Below are positions 17,173 through 25,358 of a stretch of DNA of 64,000 nt, one piece after another; the first letter of the stretch is position 1; each line of letters begins with the position of its first letter. Under the pieces are notes generated by a model. The model did no database searches. It was not told the DNA's origin and saw only the letters and a program-made list of their open reading frames with translations. Both the position numbers and the translations under genes were made by a program. This DNA is from Candidatus Gastranaerophilales bacterium (GTDB lineage: Bacteria > Cyanobacteriota > Vampirovibrionia > Gastranaerophilales > Gastranaerophilaceae), in assembly GCA_944324345.1 (NCBI GenBank), contig CALUVT010000002.1, forward strand, positions 1 through 64,000. The letters run 5' to 3'.

Positions 17173-17211
17173 GCAAAATAAAAGGAAGGTGTTACCTTCC
17201 TTTTATTTTGC
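17173..17211. terminator. Bidirectional terminator, perfect 18-bp stem
   Basis: GCAAAATAAAAGGAAGGT (17173-17190), loop GTT, and its exact complement (17194-17211). It serves the XRE-like gene (+) and tRNA-Lys (-). The right arm overlaps the last three bases of the tRNA gene. Confidence 0.85.
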
Positions 17212-17281
17212 GCTTGGCGCGATTCGAACGCGCGACCTATCCCTTAAAAGGGGAGTGCTCTACCTGCTGAGCTACAAGCGC
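17209..17281 (-). tRNA. tRNA-Lys(UUU)
   Basis: 73 nt without CCA. Acceptor GCGCTTG/CAAGCGC with discriminator A, D-arm GCTC...GAGC, anticodon loop CTTTTAA (UUU), T-arm GCGCG-TTCGAAT-CGCGC. Confidence 0.95.
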
Positions 17282-17395
17282 GAAAACCAGTGCTATTCAT
17301 TTTCGCCAGTAAGATCATTCTATCAAGAACAATTTTTGTTGTCAACAGTTTTTTATGTTTATTTATTTTACTATTGTATTCTGAGTTTAAAATGT

Positions 17396-17401
17396 GATAA
17401 T
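17396..17401 (+). promoter_or_regulatory. -10 box of the DUF3137-like gene
   Basis: GATAAT, seven bases before a GTG (17409). A TTGTAT lies 16 bp upstream (17374-17379). There is no Shine-Dalgarno, so the mRNA is probably leaderless. Confidence 0.4.
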
Positions 17402-17408
17402 ATAGCCT

Positions 17409-18317
17409 GTGATGATGGAAGTTGATTTTAAAAAGACGTATTATAATCATTTGAGTGACAATATTGATGTCATCTCTTCAGTTGAAAATTATAGATTAAA
17501 ACTTCTTTTAAAGGTGCTTTGTGTTTCTTTATTTTTTTTCTTTTGTGCTTGTTTTGTCCTTGTTGTTATATGTTTAATGGTTTTGAACAGAGAGTATAAC
17601 CCTTTTTTATTTCCTATTTTTCTCTTTTTACTTTACATATTCTCATTAAAATCTATTACGGGTGTGATTTTGGCTGATAGAAAGTTTCAACAAAAATTTA
17701 ATGAAAAAATATTACCTTTGCTTTTGGAACCGGTGGCAAACTTTAAGAAATGGCCAAAAAATAAAAATACAGACGTGATTGTTGATTCTATGCTTTTCCC
17801 AAATTTTGATACTCAAGAGGATGATTTTTCCGTTTTTGGTTACTATAAAAGTATAAGTATCACGATTTCTGATACAAGAATTACTTTACCTGTAAAAGCT
17901 TCTGGTAAACCGGATATATTTAAAGGTATTATTATTCAGGCGGATTTGGAAAAATATATAAAAAATCATGTTATTCTTATCTCAAAGAATGAATACAAAA
18001 ATAACCCGTATAAAGCTATAAAAACAAATGTTGAAGATATGAATGAAAATTTGTATACTTTTGTACAAAATGATTCCGCAATAACATTTTTAAATGAAAA
18101 ATTTTGGGAAATAGTAAAGAAAATTGCATCAGCATATAGTGCAAAAAGTTTTTCTTTTTCATACAAAAATGAAAAAATGCTAATTGCAATGAAACAGCGA
18201 AAAGCAATGCCGTTTGGCTATATTTTTAAGTCTTTAAAAAATCCAAAAAATTACGATGAATTTATTGAAAAACTCATCGTAATTTATGAAATTGTTGATT
18301 ATATGAACAACAACTAA
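17409..18317 (+). CDS. DUF3137-like membrane protein
   Basis: 302 aa. Two adjacent membrane helices (about 30-58 and 63-85) precede a soluble domain with the DUF3137-like pattern (FSVFGYYKSISI, DIFKGIIIQADLEKYI). Start is GTG/ATG/ATG at 17409-17417; GTG at 17409 fits a leaderless start. Overlaps by 4 bp the stop of the convergent glycosyltransferase-like gene. Function of the family is unknown. Confidence 0.7.
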   Translation: MMMEVDFKKTYYNHLSDNIDVISSVENYRLKLLLKVLCVSLFFFFCACFVLVVICLMVLNREYNPFLFPIFLFLLYIFSLKSITGVILADRKFQQKFNEKILPLLLEPVANFKKWPKNKNTDVIVDSMLFPNFDTQEDDFSVFGYYKSISITISDTRITLPVKASGKPDIFKGIIIQADLEKYIKNHVILISKNEYKNNPYKAIKTNVEDMNENLYTFVQNDSAITFLNEKFWEIVKKIASAYSAKSFSFSYKNEKMLIAMKQRKAMPFGYIFKSLKNPKNYDEFIEKLIVIYEIVDYMNNN

Positions 18318-21106
18318 GCTACTTTATCAATCTTGTTTGTTTTTTCAATATCCTTTGATTCTGTTGCTGTTTGTGTTGTTTCAGATTGAGTTGTATTAGA
18401 AGTTGCTGCAGGTTGAGTTTTTGCTTTTTTGAAGAATGTTTTTCCATTCTTTTTAGCATATGCATAAGCTGCTCCTGCTGCTGCAAAGGTAACTCCAACA
18501 CCTATGGCCGCTTTAACCCATTTATTCTTAGTGTTCTTAATTTCTTTTTCAGCATTCTTCACAGTTTGAACAACTTTTTCTTCAACTGCTTCTTTAGCCT
18601 TTTCTACAGCTGAGACAACACCTCTTTGCATGTCCTCAGCAGATGCACCTACAAGACGACGCATTGGAGATTTATCTCTGGCTTCCATTCCCTCATTTAT
18701 GTGCCAGATATCATTTATATACATCTCGTTAGCGGTTTTACCTCCATTGTATTCAGAATTGTTATGCCAATCGCATTTTTCTTCAATATTCTTTTTGCAT
18801 CTTGCTATGTAACTTGGTTTGTCATTGAAATATTCATCTGTCATTTGTTTCAAGCAGTCTGAAACTTCATCGGAGGCTCTTGCAATTCTTGCATCGTCTA
18901 TCTTGTCTGCAGGAGTATCCCATGTTAATTCATCACAGTTTGGATTTAATTCCGGTGCGGTTTTAGTGAGCCAACCGTTTTCTTTGTTTGTATAATCAAC
19001 AGGACCGCCAGCTGCTGTTGAGACATAAGGTACTCCGGCTGTTTTTGATTCAAATGGTGTGATTCCGCAAATTTCATCACGGGATGTAAATATACAATGT
19101 GTTGCACATCCGACAAGCTTGTTTGGGAAACGCCCGTCAGCTAACATTAAACTACCTTTATAAGCTCCGTCGTCAAGTTCCTGTATTTCTCCAAAAATTT
19201 TGGAAATAAGTTTCCATTCCCTTGAGTTTTTATCAAATGGTAAATCGCCCCAACCTACAAGTAGATGTACCCTTCGCTTAACTTCTTTAGGAATATCTTC
19301 TCGCATTAGAAACTTTTTGAAGCCTTCAAGAGTAATAGGAAATCCCTTTTGCTCATCAGGTCTTCCCCAGCCCATCATAAGCATATCGCCTTTTTTATAA
19401 TTGGAAAGACTGCCTAAAACACTTCTTCCCTGTTCAATTTGCAAATCGTTGTAGAATACTTTATTTAATGCATTTGCTCCGTCTTGCTCTGCTGTATTTA
19501 AAATATCTGTGAGCCAAACTGCATTATCTTCTCTTTTTTTGATAATTTCTTCTATATTTGTTCCGTCGTATTCAAATGGTGTAAATCCTTTTTTATTATC
19601 GGATAAAGTATTATTTCCACGTCCAAAATTGCCATCATTATTATTTAAACCTAAATTAGCAGGAGTAGAGCCATTTAGCGGACTTGTAGTCTCTATTTCT
19701 CTTAAATCAGCTCCAAGGCCTGGTGCTACATCCATATCAGGATTTTTCATCTGTCTGTCAAAGTTTGGGGACACTGTTCCAACGGAAATATTATTAGGGT
19801 TTACTTTTTTTGCATTTAGTGCAATTTTTGTTATGTTGTACGTGCCAAAAAAGTCTTTAAATTGACCAATGTAAGGTTCAAATGCCTTTCTTACAAAATT
19901 TCTTTCAACTTCGGTCAAATTTTCCCAGCCTCTTGCGTTAAAGTTTTGAAGCAGGTCGTATTGAGGATGGTTTCTTATGCTTTCAACATCTTGCGGTGAA
20001 AAAATCATTCTGGCAAATTCAAACGGATTGTCAGTATTACCTTGATATGCCCTTCTTGGATTATGCATTGTAAAATGAGTTATTGTACCGTTGTAAAAAT
20101 CGTTGCCCATGGCTGATTCATCGGCAATAAGGCTCAAAAATGTTGAAACAGGTCTGTCGTGTCCCCAAAAACTTGCAGGATTAAAATATCCGAATTCTTC
20201 AGTATTCATTTGTTCTCCGGCTTTTAGTACCGCACGGCAAAAATCGGAATTAATTATTTCCGAATTCATTCCGCCATGTCCTTCAGGACCGTAAGTGTAT
20301 GGTTTTGGAATTTTGGCAAGCTCTTCTGTGTACATCCAATAATTAGGGCTTGTTGAAAGTTTGTTATATGGCGGATTTTGTTCTGAAATTTTAAATAATT
20401 GGTATCTAACCTTTTGAGTTTTACCAATATCTATATCAGACATTCTTTCAAACTCACCTTTGGCACTTGTCGGTTCAATTAAGCAGTAATTTGATAAGCT
20501 AGTAGCTTCTTTACCGTTAGGCTCACTTTGAATTACGTATCTCAAATCTTCAGGGTTGTAGTCATGTTGTTTTGCAAATTCTTCAAGTGTTTGACCTGGT
20601 TCTCCTGATAAGAACCATCTCGCTTCAATCTCTTTTGGTAACACTATTCTTTCAACAACTTCACCTTCGGGTGTTTTTTCTTTTAGGGTTTGTTTTATAT
20701 CTCTGATTAGTAAGAATTTGAAGCCGCCTTTTGGGTTGTTATATTGGTGGAAAGGCATGATACTCCGAACATCAAGACCTTCATGCTTTCTAAAGCTTGC
20801 CGGAGCTTCTGCTGTTACAACCCCAAGACCACCTTGAGAATCTTCTGCCAAGCCTGTTGCTTTGTTTTCAAAGGGAAGTGACAGGATCTGTTTGATATTC
20901 TTATCCCCTCCGGTAAAGGTTATGTAGGATATGCCTTGAGTATTACTTGTCTTATTAAGGTATAATGCTATAGGATACAATGCATTGGATGTATTAAGAT
21001 CATGGGTTCTGTTATTGTTACTTTGTTTTGAAACATTCGATGTTACGTTCATGCCATTTTTGACAAAAAGCTGGTTTTGATACGCATTGATTGAATTTAC
21101 TCGCAT
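18314..21106 (-). CDS. Membrane-anchored glycogen/starch synthase-like glycosyltransferase (930 aa)
   Basis: Twice the normal GlgA length. An Asn/Ser-rich N-terminal extension (1-75) ends in ITFTGG. Residues about 85-140 match the GT5 N-lobe (GGLGVVTAEAPASFRKHEGL, then VRSIMPFHQYNN), but the Lys of the usual K-x-G-G-L is Ser (DSQGGLG). An Asn/Gly-rich linker lies near 490-520. The GT-B C-lobe keeps the E-x7-E pair (EICGITPFE, about 705) and STAAGGPVDY. Near 870-895 there is a single hydrophobic helix, then a Thr/Gln/Lys-rich tail. Activity is uncertain because of the Lys change. Probably polysaccharide synthesis at the membrane. Confidence 0.75.
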   Translation of the reverse strand: MRVNSINAYQNQLFVKNGMNVTSNVSKQSNNNRTHDLNTSNALYPIALYLNKTSNTQGISYITFTGGDKNIKQILSLPFENKATGLAEDSQGGLGVVTAEAPASFRKHEGLDVRSIMPFHQYNNPKGGFKFLLIRDIKQTLKEKTPEGEVVERIVLPKEIEARWFLSGEPGQTLEEFAKQHDYNPEDLRYVIQSEPNGKEATSLSNYCLIEPTSAKGEFERMSDIDIGKTQKVRYQLFKISEQNPPYNKLSTSPNYWMYTEELAKIPKPYTYGPEGHGGMNSEIINSDFCRAVLKAGEQMNTEEFGYFNPASFWGHDRPVSTFLSLIADESAMGNDFYNGTITHFTMHNPRRAYQGNTDNPFEFARMIFSPQDVESIRNHPQYDLLQNFNARGWENLTEVERNFVRKAFEPYIGQFKDFFGTYNITKIALNAKKVNPNNISVGTVSPNFDRQMKNPDMDVAPGLGADLREIETTSPLNGSTPANLGLNNNDGNFGRGNNTLSDNKKGFTPFEYDGTNIEEIIKKREDNAVWLTDILNTAEQDGANALNKVFYNDLQIEQGRSVLGSLSNYKKGDMLMMGWGRPDEQKGFPITLEGFKKFLMREDIPKEVKRRVHLLVGWGDLPFDKNSREWKLISKIFGEIQELDDGAYKGSLMLADGRFPNKLVGCATHCIFTSRDEICGITPFESKTAGVPYVSTAAGGPVDYTNKENGWLTKTAPELNPNCDELTWDTPADKIDDARIARASDEVSDCLKQMTDEYFNDKPSYIARCKKNIEEKCDWHNNSEYNGGKTANEMYINDIWHINEGMEARDKSPMRRLVGASAEDMQRGVVSAVEKAKEAVEEKVVQTVKNAEKEIKNTKNKWVKAAIGVGVTFAAAGAAYAYAKKNGKTFFKKAKTQPAATSNTTQSETTQTATESKDIEKTNKIDKVA

Positions 21107-21309
21107 TAATACACCCCTTACTTTACCCTATTTTAATATCACTTAGCAGAAAATCCTTCCCGCCCTCTATAATAAGGCTCAAGCAAATATTTTTTCAATA
21201 GTCAGATGGATATTCTTTAAGAAATATTAAGTAAAGTTTTTTTTAATATTTAAAGTTTTTTTATTTCATTTCAAGTACAATTAAATCGTAGATTTTATGA
21301 AGGTATGTA

Positions 21310-22590
21310 ATGGACAGATTTTTTGGATTTTTGGGAATTATTTTGATATTTGGAATAGCTTTTTTGATGTCTAACAACAGAAAGGCTATAAACTACAAGA
21401 CTGTCGGAGCAGGTTTTGCTTTGCAAATATTGCTCGCGGTATTTATTTTTAAGGTGCCTTTGGGTAGAGCGATATTTTTCAATATAGGTTTATTTATCCA
21501 AAAAATTCTTGAATTCGCAAAAGAGGGAGGAGCATTCGTATTTGGACCTTTGATGACTGAGCATAAAATAACTGCGATTTTTGGAGAAGGTGCCCAGGTT
21601 TTTGCTCTTCAGCTTATTGCTTCGCTTATTTTTATGATGATTTTAGTCAATATTTTGTATTATTACGGAATTATGCAAAGAATTGTTCCTTTGTTTGGAA
21701 AGGCAATGAACAAGTTGATGGGTGTTAGCGGAGCAGAAGCTTTATCAAATGTGGCAAGTGCCTTTGTCGGACAAATTGCTGCTCAAATTATGATAAGACC
21801 ATATCTTGCAAAATTGACGCGTTCAGAACTTTTAGCATCAATGGCAGGAAGTATGGCATGTATTTCAGGAGCTACGATGCCAATTTATATAGGCATGGGG
21901 ATTCCTGCACAATATCTTTTGGCTTCATGCATAATGGCTGCTCCGGGAGCACTTGTTATTTCTAAAATCGTTTATCCTGAGACTTCTACTCCTGAAACAA
22001 GTGAAGATATACATATTAACTACAGCAAAAGGAAAAAACCTTATATAAATCTTTTTGATGCAATTTCTGCAGGTGCATCAGAAGGTATGAAGGTTGCAAT
22101 CAATGTTACGGCAATGATTTTGGCACTCGTTGCTTTAGTGGCTATGATTGACTGGTTTTTAGGTTGTGCAGGGAATTTGGTTGTTAAGTATTTACATATA
22201 AATTTTGCGTCATTTGATTTAACTCATCTTTCATTAAAGCTTATATTAGGTAAAATATTCGCTGTATTTGCGTATTTTATGGGGGTGCCGTTAAGCGAAG
22301 CTACAACTGTTGGAAGTTTAATGGGTACAAAACTCGTATTGAATGAAATGGTTGCGTATTTTGATTTAACAAACCTGCCTGTTGCGTTATCTGACAAAAG
22401 CTTTTTGATTGCAAGTTTTGCATTGTGCAGTTTTGGAAATTTCGGATCTATTGCAATTCAATTAGGTGGTATTGGAGAGCTTGCTCCGAACCAACGCAAA
22501 AATCTGGCAAGACTCGGTGTTAGAGCCTTGATATGTGGAACTTTAACCTGCTATTTGTCAGCTGCAATTGTTGGAATTTTATTTAACTGA
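21310..22590 (+). CDS. nupC: NupC-type concentrative nucleoside transporter
   Basis: 426 aa with about ten hydrophobic segments in the CNT fold. Family hallmarks are the N-terminal membrane hairpin, VSGAEALSNVASAFVGQ, the central gate region (SGATMPIYIGMG) and the C-terminal FGNFGSIAIQLGGIGELAP. It imports nucleosides by ion symport across the inner membrane. GAAGG precedes the ATG. Single gene; a small zinc-ribbon gene converges from the other side. Confidence 0.93.
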   Translation: MDRFFGFLGIILIFGIAFLMSNNRKAINYKTVGAGFALQILLAVFIFKVPLGRAIFFNIGLFIQKILEFAKEGGAFVFGPLMTEHKITAIFGEGAQVFALQLIASLIFMMILVNILYYYGIMQRIVPLFGKAMNKLMGVSGAEALSNVASAFVGQIAAQIMIRPYLAKLTRSELLASMAGSMACISGATMPIYIGMGIPAQYLLASCIMAAPGALVISKIVYPETSTPETSEDIHINYSKRKKPYINLFDAISAGASEGMKVAINVTAMILALVALVAMIDWFLGCAGNLVVKYLHINFASFDLTHLSLKLILGKIFAVFAYFMGVPLSEATTVGSLMGTKLVLNEMVAYFDLTNLPVALSDKSFLIASFALCSFGNFGSIAIQLGGIGELAPNQRKNLARLGVRALICGTLTCYLSAAIVGILFN

Positions 22591-22609
22591 GCAAGAGTAG
22601 ATAATTTTT

Positions 22610-22915
22610 TTATTTCGGCAGATGCTTTTGCCAATCAGCTTCAAGACTTTGGATAAAACGGTGAGCATCAATAACATCGTCGTAATTTATAGGTTCTGGC
22701 CCTTCTTGAACTTCTAAAGGCTCATAATTTTTTACGTCGATGTCTGTAAAACCTACAAATGCAATTCCAAAACTTTTCCCGCAATGTTTGCACTGGAGGC
22801 TGACAACCATCAAACCTTCTTCTTCTCTTTTTATGATGACTGAATCCTCGTCAAAGCTGTTTTTACAATATGAACAGCAGAGATTATTAAATAATTTTTC
22901 TATTTTCTTCTTCAT
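22610..22915 (-). CDS. Small zinc-ribbon-like protein
   Basis: 101 aa. Two CxxC knuckles (CSYC at about 14-17 and CKHC at about 42-45) with a hydrophobic strand after each form a zinc ribbon. The C-terminal part is acidic (VQEGPEPINYDDVIDAHRFI). GAGG precedes the ATG. Isolated minus-strand gene. Function unknown; possibly a regulatory or assembly cofactor. Confidence 0.7.
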   Translation of the reverse strand: MKKKIEKLFNNLCCSYCKNSFDEDSVIIKREEEGLMVVSLQCKHCGKSFGIAFVGFTDIDVKNYEPLEVQEGPEPINYDDVIDAHRFIQSLEADWQKHLPK

Positions 22916-22981
22916 AAATTCCTCTTTTTATATTATAATAAACATGTTAATTTCCTAGTGAGCATGGGAATAATATAAGTG

Positions 22982-23013
22982 TAGCGAATTATATATGTCG
23001 TTTCGGTTCGCTA
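22982..23013. repeat. Inverted repeat upstream of the 31-codon ORF
   Basis: TAGCGAA (22982-22988) and TTCGCTA (23007-23013) could form a 7-bp stem in the 5' leader of the tiny ORF at 23037. The rest of 22916-23036 shows nothing else that I recognise. Confidence 0.35.
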
Positions 23014-23036
23014 AAGCTAACAGATAGGAGTTTATC

Positions 23037-23132
23037 ATGGAAGCTATTAATTTAATTCTATTCGGATTTATTGTTTACACTGCGTTAATCGTAGTACCAA
23101 GTATCTGGGAAGAATTAACTACAGAAGGGTAA
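23037..23132 (+). CDS. 31-aa single-helix membrane peptide
   Basis: ATG with AGGAG seven bases upstream opens a 31-codon frame ending in TAA. Residues 4-23 are hydrophobic (INLILFGFIVYTALIVVPSI) and the tail is acidic (WEELTTEG), the layout of small membrane-complex subunits. Not recognised by name. A strong ribosome site and clean helix-tail design in an otherwise empty 340-bp gap support its reality; conservation would decide. Confidence 0.5.
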   Translation: MEAINLILFGFIVYTALIVVPSIWEELTTEG

Positions 23133-23256
23133 ATCCTTTTAAAATTTAAGACGAAATATCTGAGTGGGAGTTCCTTTTTTCGTCAAAAAATTTGCCAAGC
23201 GTGTGTGGTGTCCGTTTTAAAAAGTGTATTTTATACGTTAAATTTCTTTAACGCTG

Positions 23257-24609
23257 TTACTTTTTTGCGGGTAAAATCGAGTTGAGACATTTGAGGGCAA
23301 TGTCTGTGACTTTGTCCATTTCTTCTCTTGTAATTACGAGCGGCGGGTTAAAGTATATCACATTACCCAAAGGTCTTAAAATCACTCCCTCCATCAAAGC
23401 CTTTTTGTATATTTGATAACCTATTCTGAGATCCGGTGCAAAAGGCTTTTTTCTTTGCTTCTCTTCTACAAGTTCTATCGCATTTATTAGACCTATGTGC
23501 CTAACTTCACCCACATTTGGGTGTGGTAGAAATTTTTCTTTAATCAGGTTATTAAAATATAGAGCGTTTTTATTTGCTTGTTCTAGAATACGCCCGTCTT
23601 CAAGCAAGTCTAAAACGGCATTTGCAGCAGAGCATGCAAGAGGATTGCCGCTATAGGTGTGGCTGTGCATAAAGGCTTTGCCTGTGTTGTACTCATCGTA
23701 AAAGGCATCATAAATCTTTTGTGTTGTCACAAATATTGCCATTGGCATGTAACCACCTGTTAGGCCTTTTGATAAACACATAATATCCGGTGAAACACCA
23801 GCATGCTCAAATGCAAACATTTTTCCCGTTCTTCCAAATCCTGTTGCTATCTCGTCTGCAATCAGATGAACATTGTATTTATTACATAATTCACGAAGTT
23901 TTTTTAAATATAAAGGCGGGTAGATTTTCATTCCGGCAGATCCTTGTAACAAAGGTTCAACAAGAATGGCTGATGTTTGCTCTCCATATTTTTCAAATGT
24001 CTTTTCAGCATGTTCAAAACATTCACATTCACAATTATCACGATTTTTCCTGTAAGGACACCTAAAACAATCCGGCCCCTTTACTCTTACTATATCCATT
24101 AAAATTGGTTTGTATAATTTTGTGTAAAGGTCGCAATCCCCAACAGATAGTGCACCTATTGTTTCTCCGTGATAAGCTTCTGTTAGTGCCATAAATTTTG
24201 TTTTCTGCGGATTACCTGTTTGTTGGTGATACTGAAAACTTACTTTCATAGCCGCTTCAACAGCAGATGATCCGTTGTCTGTAAAATTGAACTTGCACAA
24301 TCCTTTCGGTAGGATTTTAGATAACCTTTCGCATAATCTTATTGCTTGTTTATGAGTAAAGTTCGCAAAAATTACATGTTCTATAGTCTCCGCTTGCTTT
24401 TTAACAGCCTTGCTTATATGCGGGTTGCAATGTCCAAGAAGATTGCACCACCAAGAACTTATAACATCATAGTATTTTTTTCCGTCTGTATCGTATAGAT
24501 AAATCCCTTCCCCCTTTTCTATAACGATAGGCGGAAGAGTCTCGTAATCTTTCATTTGCGAGCATGGATGCCATATATATTTTAAATCTTTTTCAATCCA
24601 ATTATTCAT
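23257..24609 (-). CDS. bioA: Adenosylmethionine-8-amino-7-oxononanoate aminotransferase
   Basis: 450 aa, normal length. Class III aminotransferase: WHPCSQMKDYE near the start, the PLP lysine in CLSKGLTGGYMPMA (about residue 280), LIADEIATGFGRTGKMFA, and HSHTYSGNPLA. It converts KAPA to DAPA in biotin synthesis using SAM as amino donor. It follows bioD directly: the bioD stop abuts the bioA ATG, with GGAGAGG inside the end of bioD. No bioB or bioF is in the window. Confidence 0.97.
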   Translation of the reverse strand: MNNWIEKDLKYIWHPCSQMKDYETLPPIVIEKGEGIYLYDTDGKKYYDVISSWWCNLLGHCNPHISKAVKKQAETIEHVIFANFTHKQAIRLCERLSKILPKGLCKFNFTDNGSSAVEAAMKVSFQYHQQTGNPQKTKFMALTEAYHGETIGALSVGDCDLYTKLYKPILMDIVRVKGPDCFRCPYRKNRDNCECECFEHAEKTFEKYGEQTSAILVEPLLQGSAGMKIYPPLYLKKLRELCNKYNVHLIADEIATGFGRTGKMFAFEHAGVSPDIMCLSKGLTGGYMPMAIFVTTQKIYDAFYDEYNTGKAFMHSHTYSGNPLACSAANAVLDLLEDGRILEQANKNALYFNNLIKEKFLPHPNVGEVRHIGLINAIELVEEKQRKKPFAPDLRIGYQIYKKALMEGVILRPLGNVIYFNPPLVITREEMDKVTDIALKCLNSILPAKK

Positions 24610-25284
24610 TTAAACCTCTCCAAAAAACTCTGATAAATCGTCAATTGTATCAGCTCCGTCCTGAACTGTCGACACTACTTTTATACCGGTTAAGACTTCA
24701 ATTTGTTTTTTGTTGTCTTTGTGCATTAGGTCATTTTCATTGTAATTATTTAAAATTATGCCCCTGACATTTATTCCAAGACTTTTAGCGTATTCTACTG
24801 TTAACAGAGTGGAGTTTATTGTCCCAAGGCTTGCAGATGCAACAATGAGAATATCTAAATTTAAAGCCTTTATTACATCAGTTAACATAAGTTTTTCTTC
24901 CTTCAAATTAAAAGGGCAACAGATCCCTCCGGCTCCTTCAACAACGATATAGTCATATTCTTTTTGAATTCTATTAAAGTCGTTTTTAATTTTTTCAAGC
25001 TTAATCGGTCTATTTTCAATTTCTGATGCAAGATGAGGTGAAACAGCGTTCTTAAATATATAGGATACATAATTTGACGGATTAGAGGTGATTCCTGCTT
25101 GTTTTAAAACGTATTTACAGTCTCCTGGGATAATTTCTCCTTCTATAATTTCGGCACCGCTCAATGCAGGCTTAAAATACCCGCAGTTAATCCCTATTTT
25201 TCTTAATTTTTTTACAATAAGAGCTGATATATAAGTTTTCCCTACATCGGTTCCTGTTGCTGTTACAAAAATCCCTTTTGCCAA
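24610..25284 (-). CDS. bioD: Dethiobiotin synthetase
   Basis: 224 aa. P-loop TATGTDVGKTYISAL at about 7-21, KPALSGAE, and VVEGAGGICCPF. It makes dethiobiotin from DAPA, CO2 and ATP. The start is TTG at 25284, chosen because GGGAGG lies five bases upstream and the protein then begins in register with the family. First gene of the bioD-bioA operon. Confidence 0.96.
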   Translation of the reverse strand: MAKGIFVTATGTDVGKTYISALIVKKLRKIGINCGYFKPALSGAEIIEGEIIPGDCKYVLKQAGITSNPSNYVSYIFKNAVSPHLASEIENRPIKLEKIKNDFNRIQKEYDYIVVEGAGGICCPFNLKEEKLMLTDVIKALNLDILIVASASLGTINSTLLTVEYAKSLGINVRGIILNNYNENDLMHKDNKKQIEVLTGIKVVSTVQDGADTIDDLSEFFGEV

Positions 25285-25304
25285 CTTTACCTCCCTGCCT
25301 GTAA

Positions 25305-25335
25305 CAAAAAATGCGGCAACTCTATGTTACCGCAT
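25305..25335 (-). terminator. Terminator of the FhaC/ShlB-type gene
   Basis: Minus strand ATGCGGTAAC-ATAGA-GTTGCCGCAT, a 10-bp stem with one G-T pair, followed by TTTTTTG. It separates the transporter from bioD. Confidence 0.85.
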
Positions 25336-25358
25336 AATTTTTATAATTCAATCTCCAA

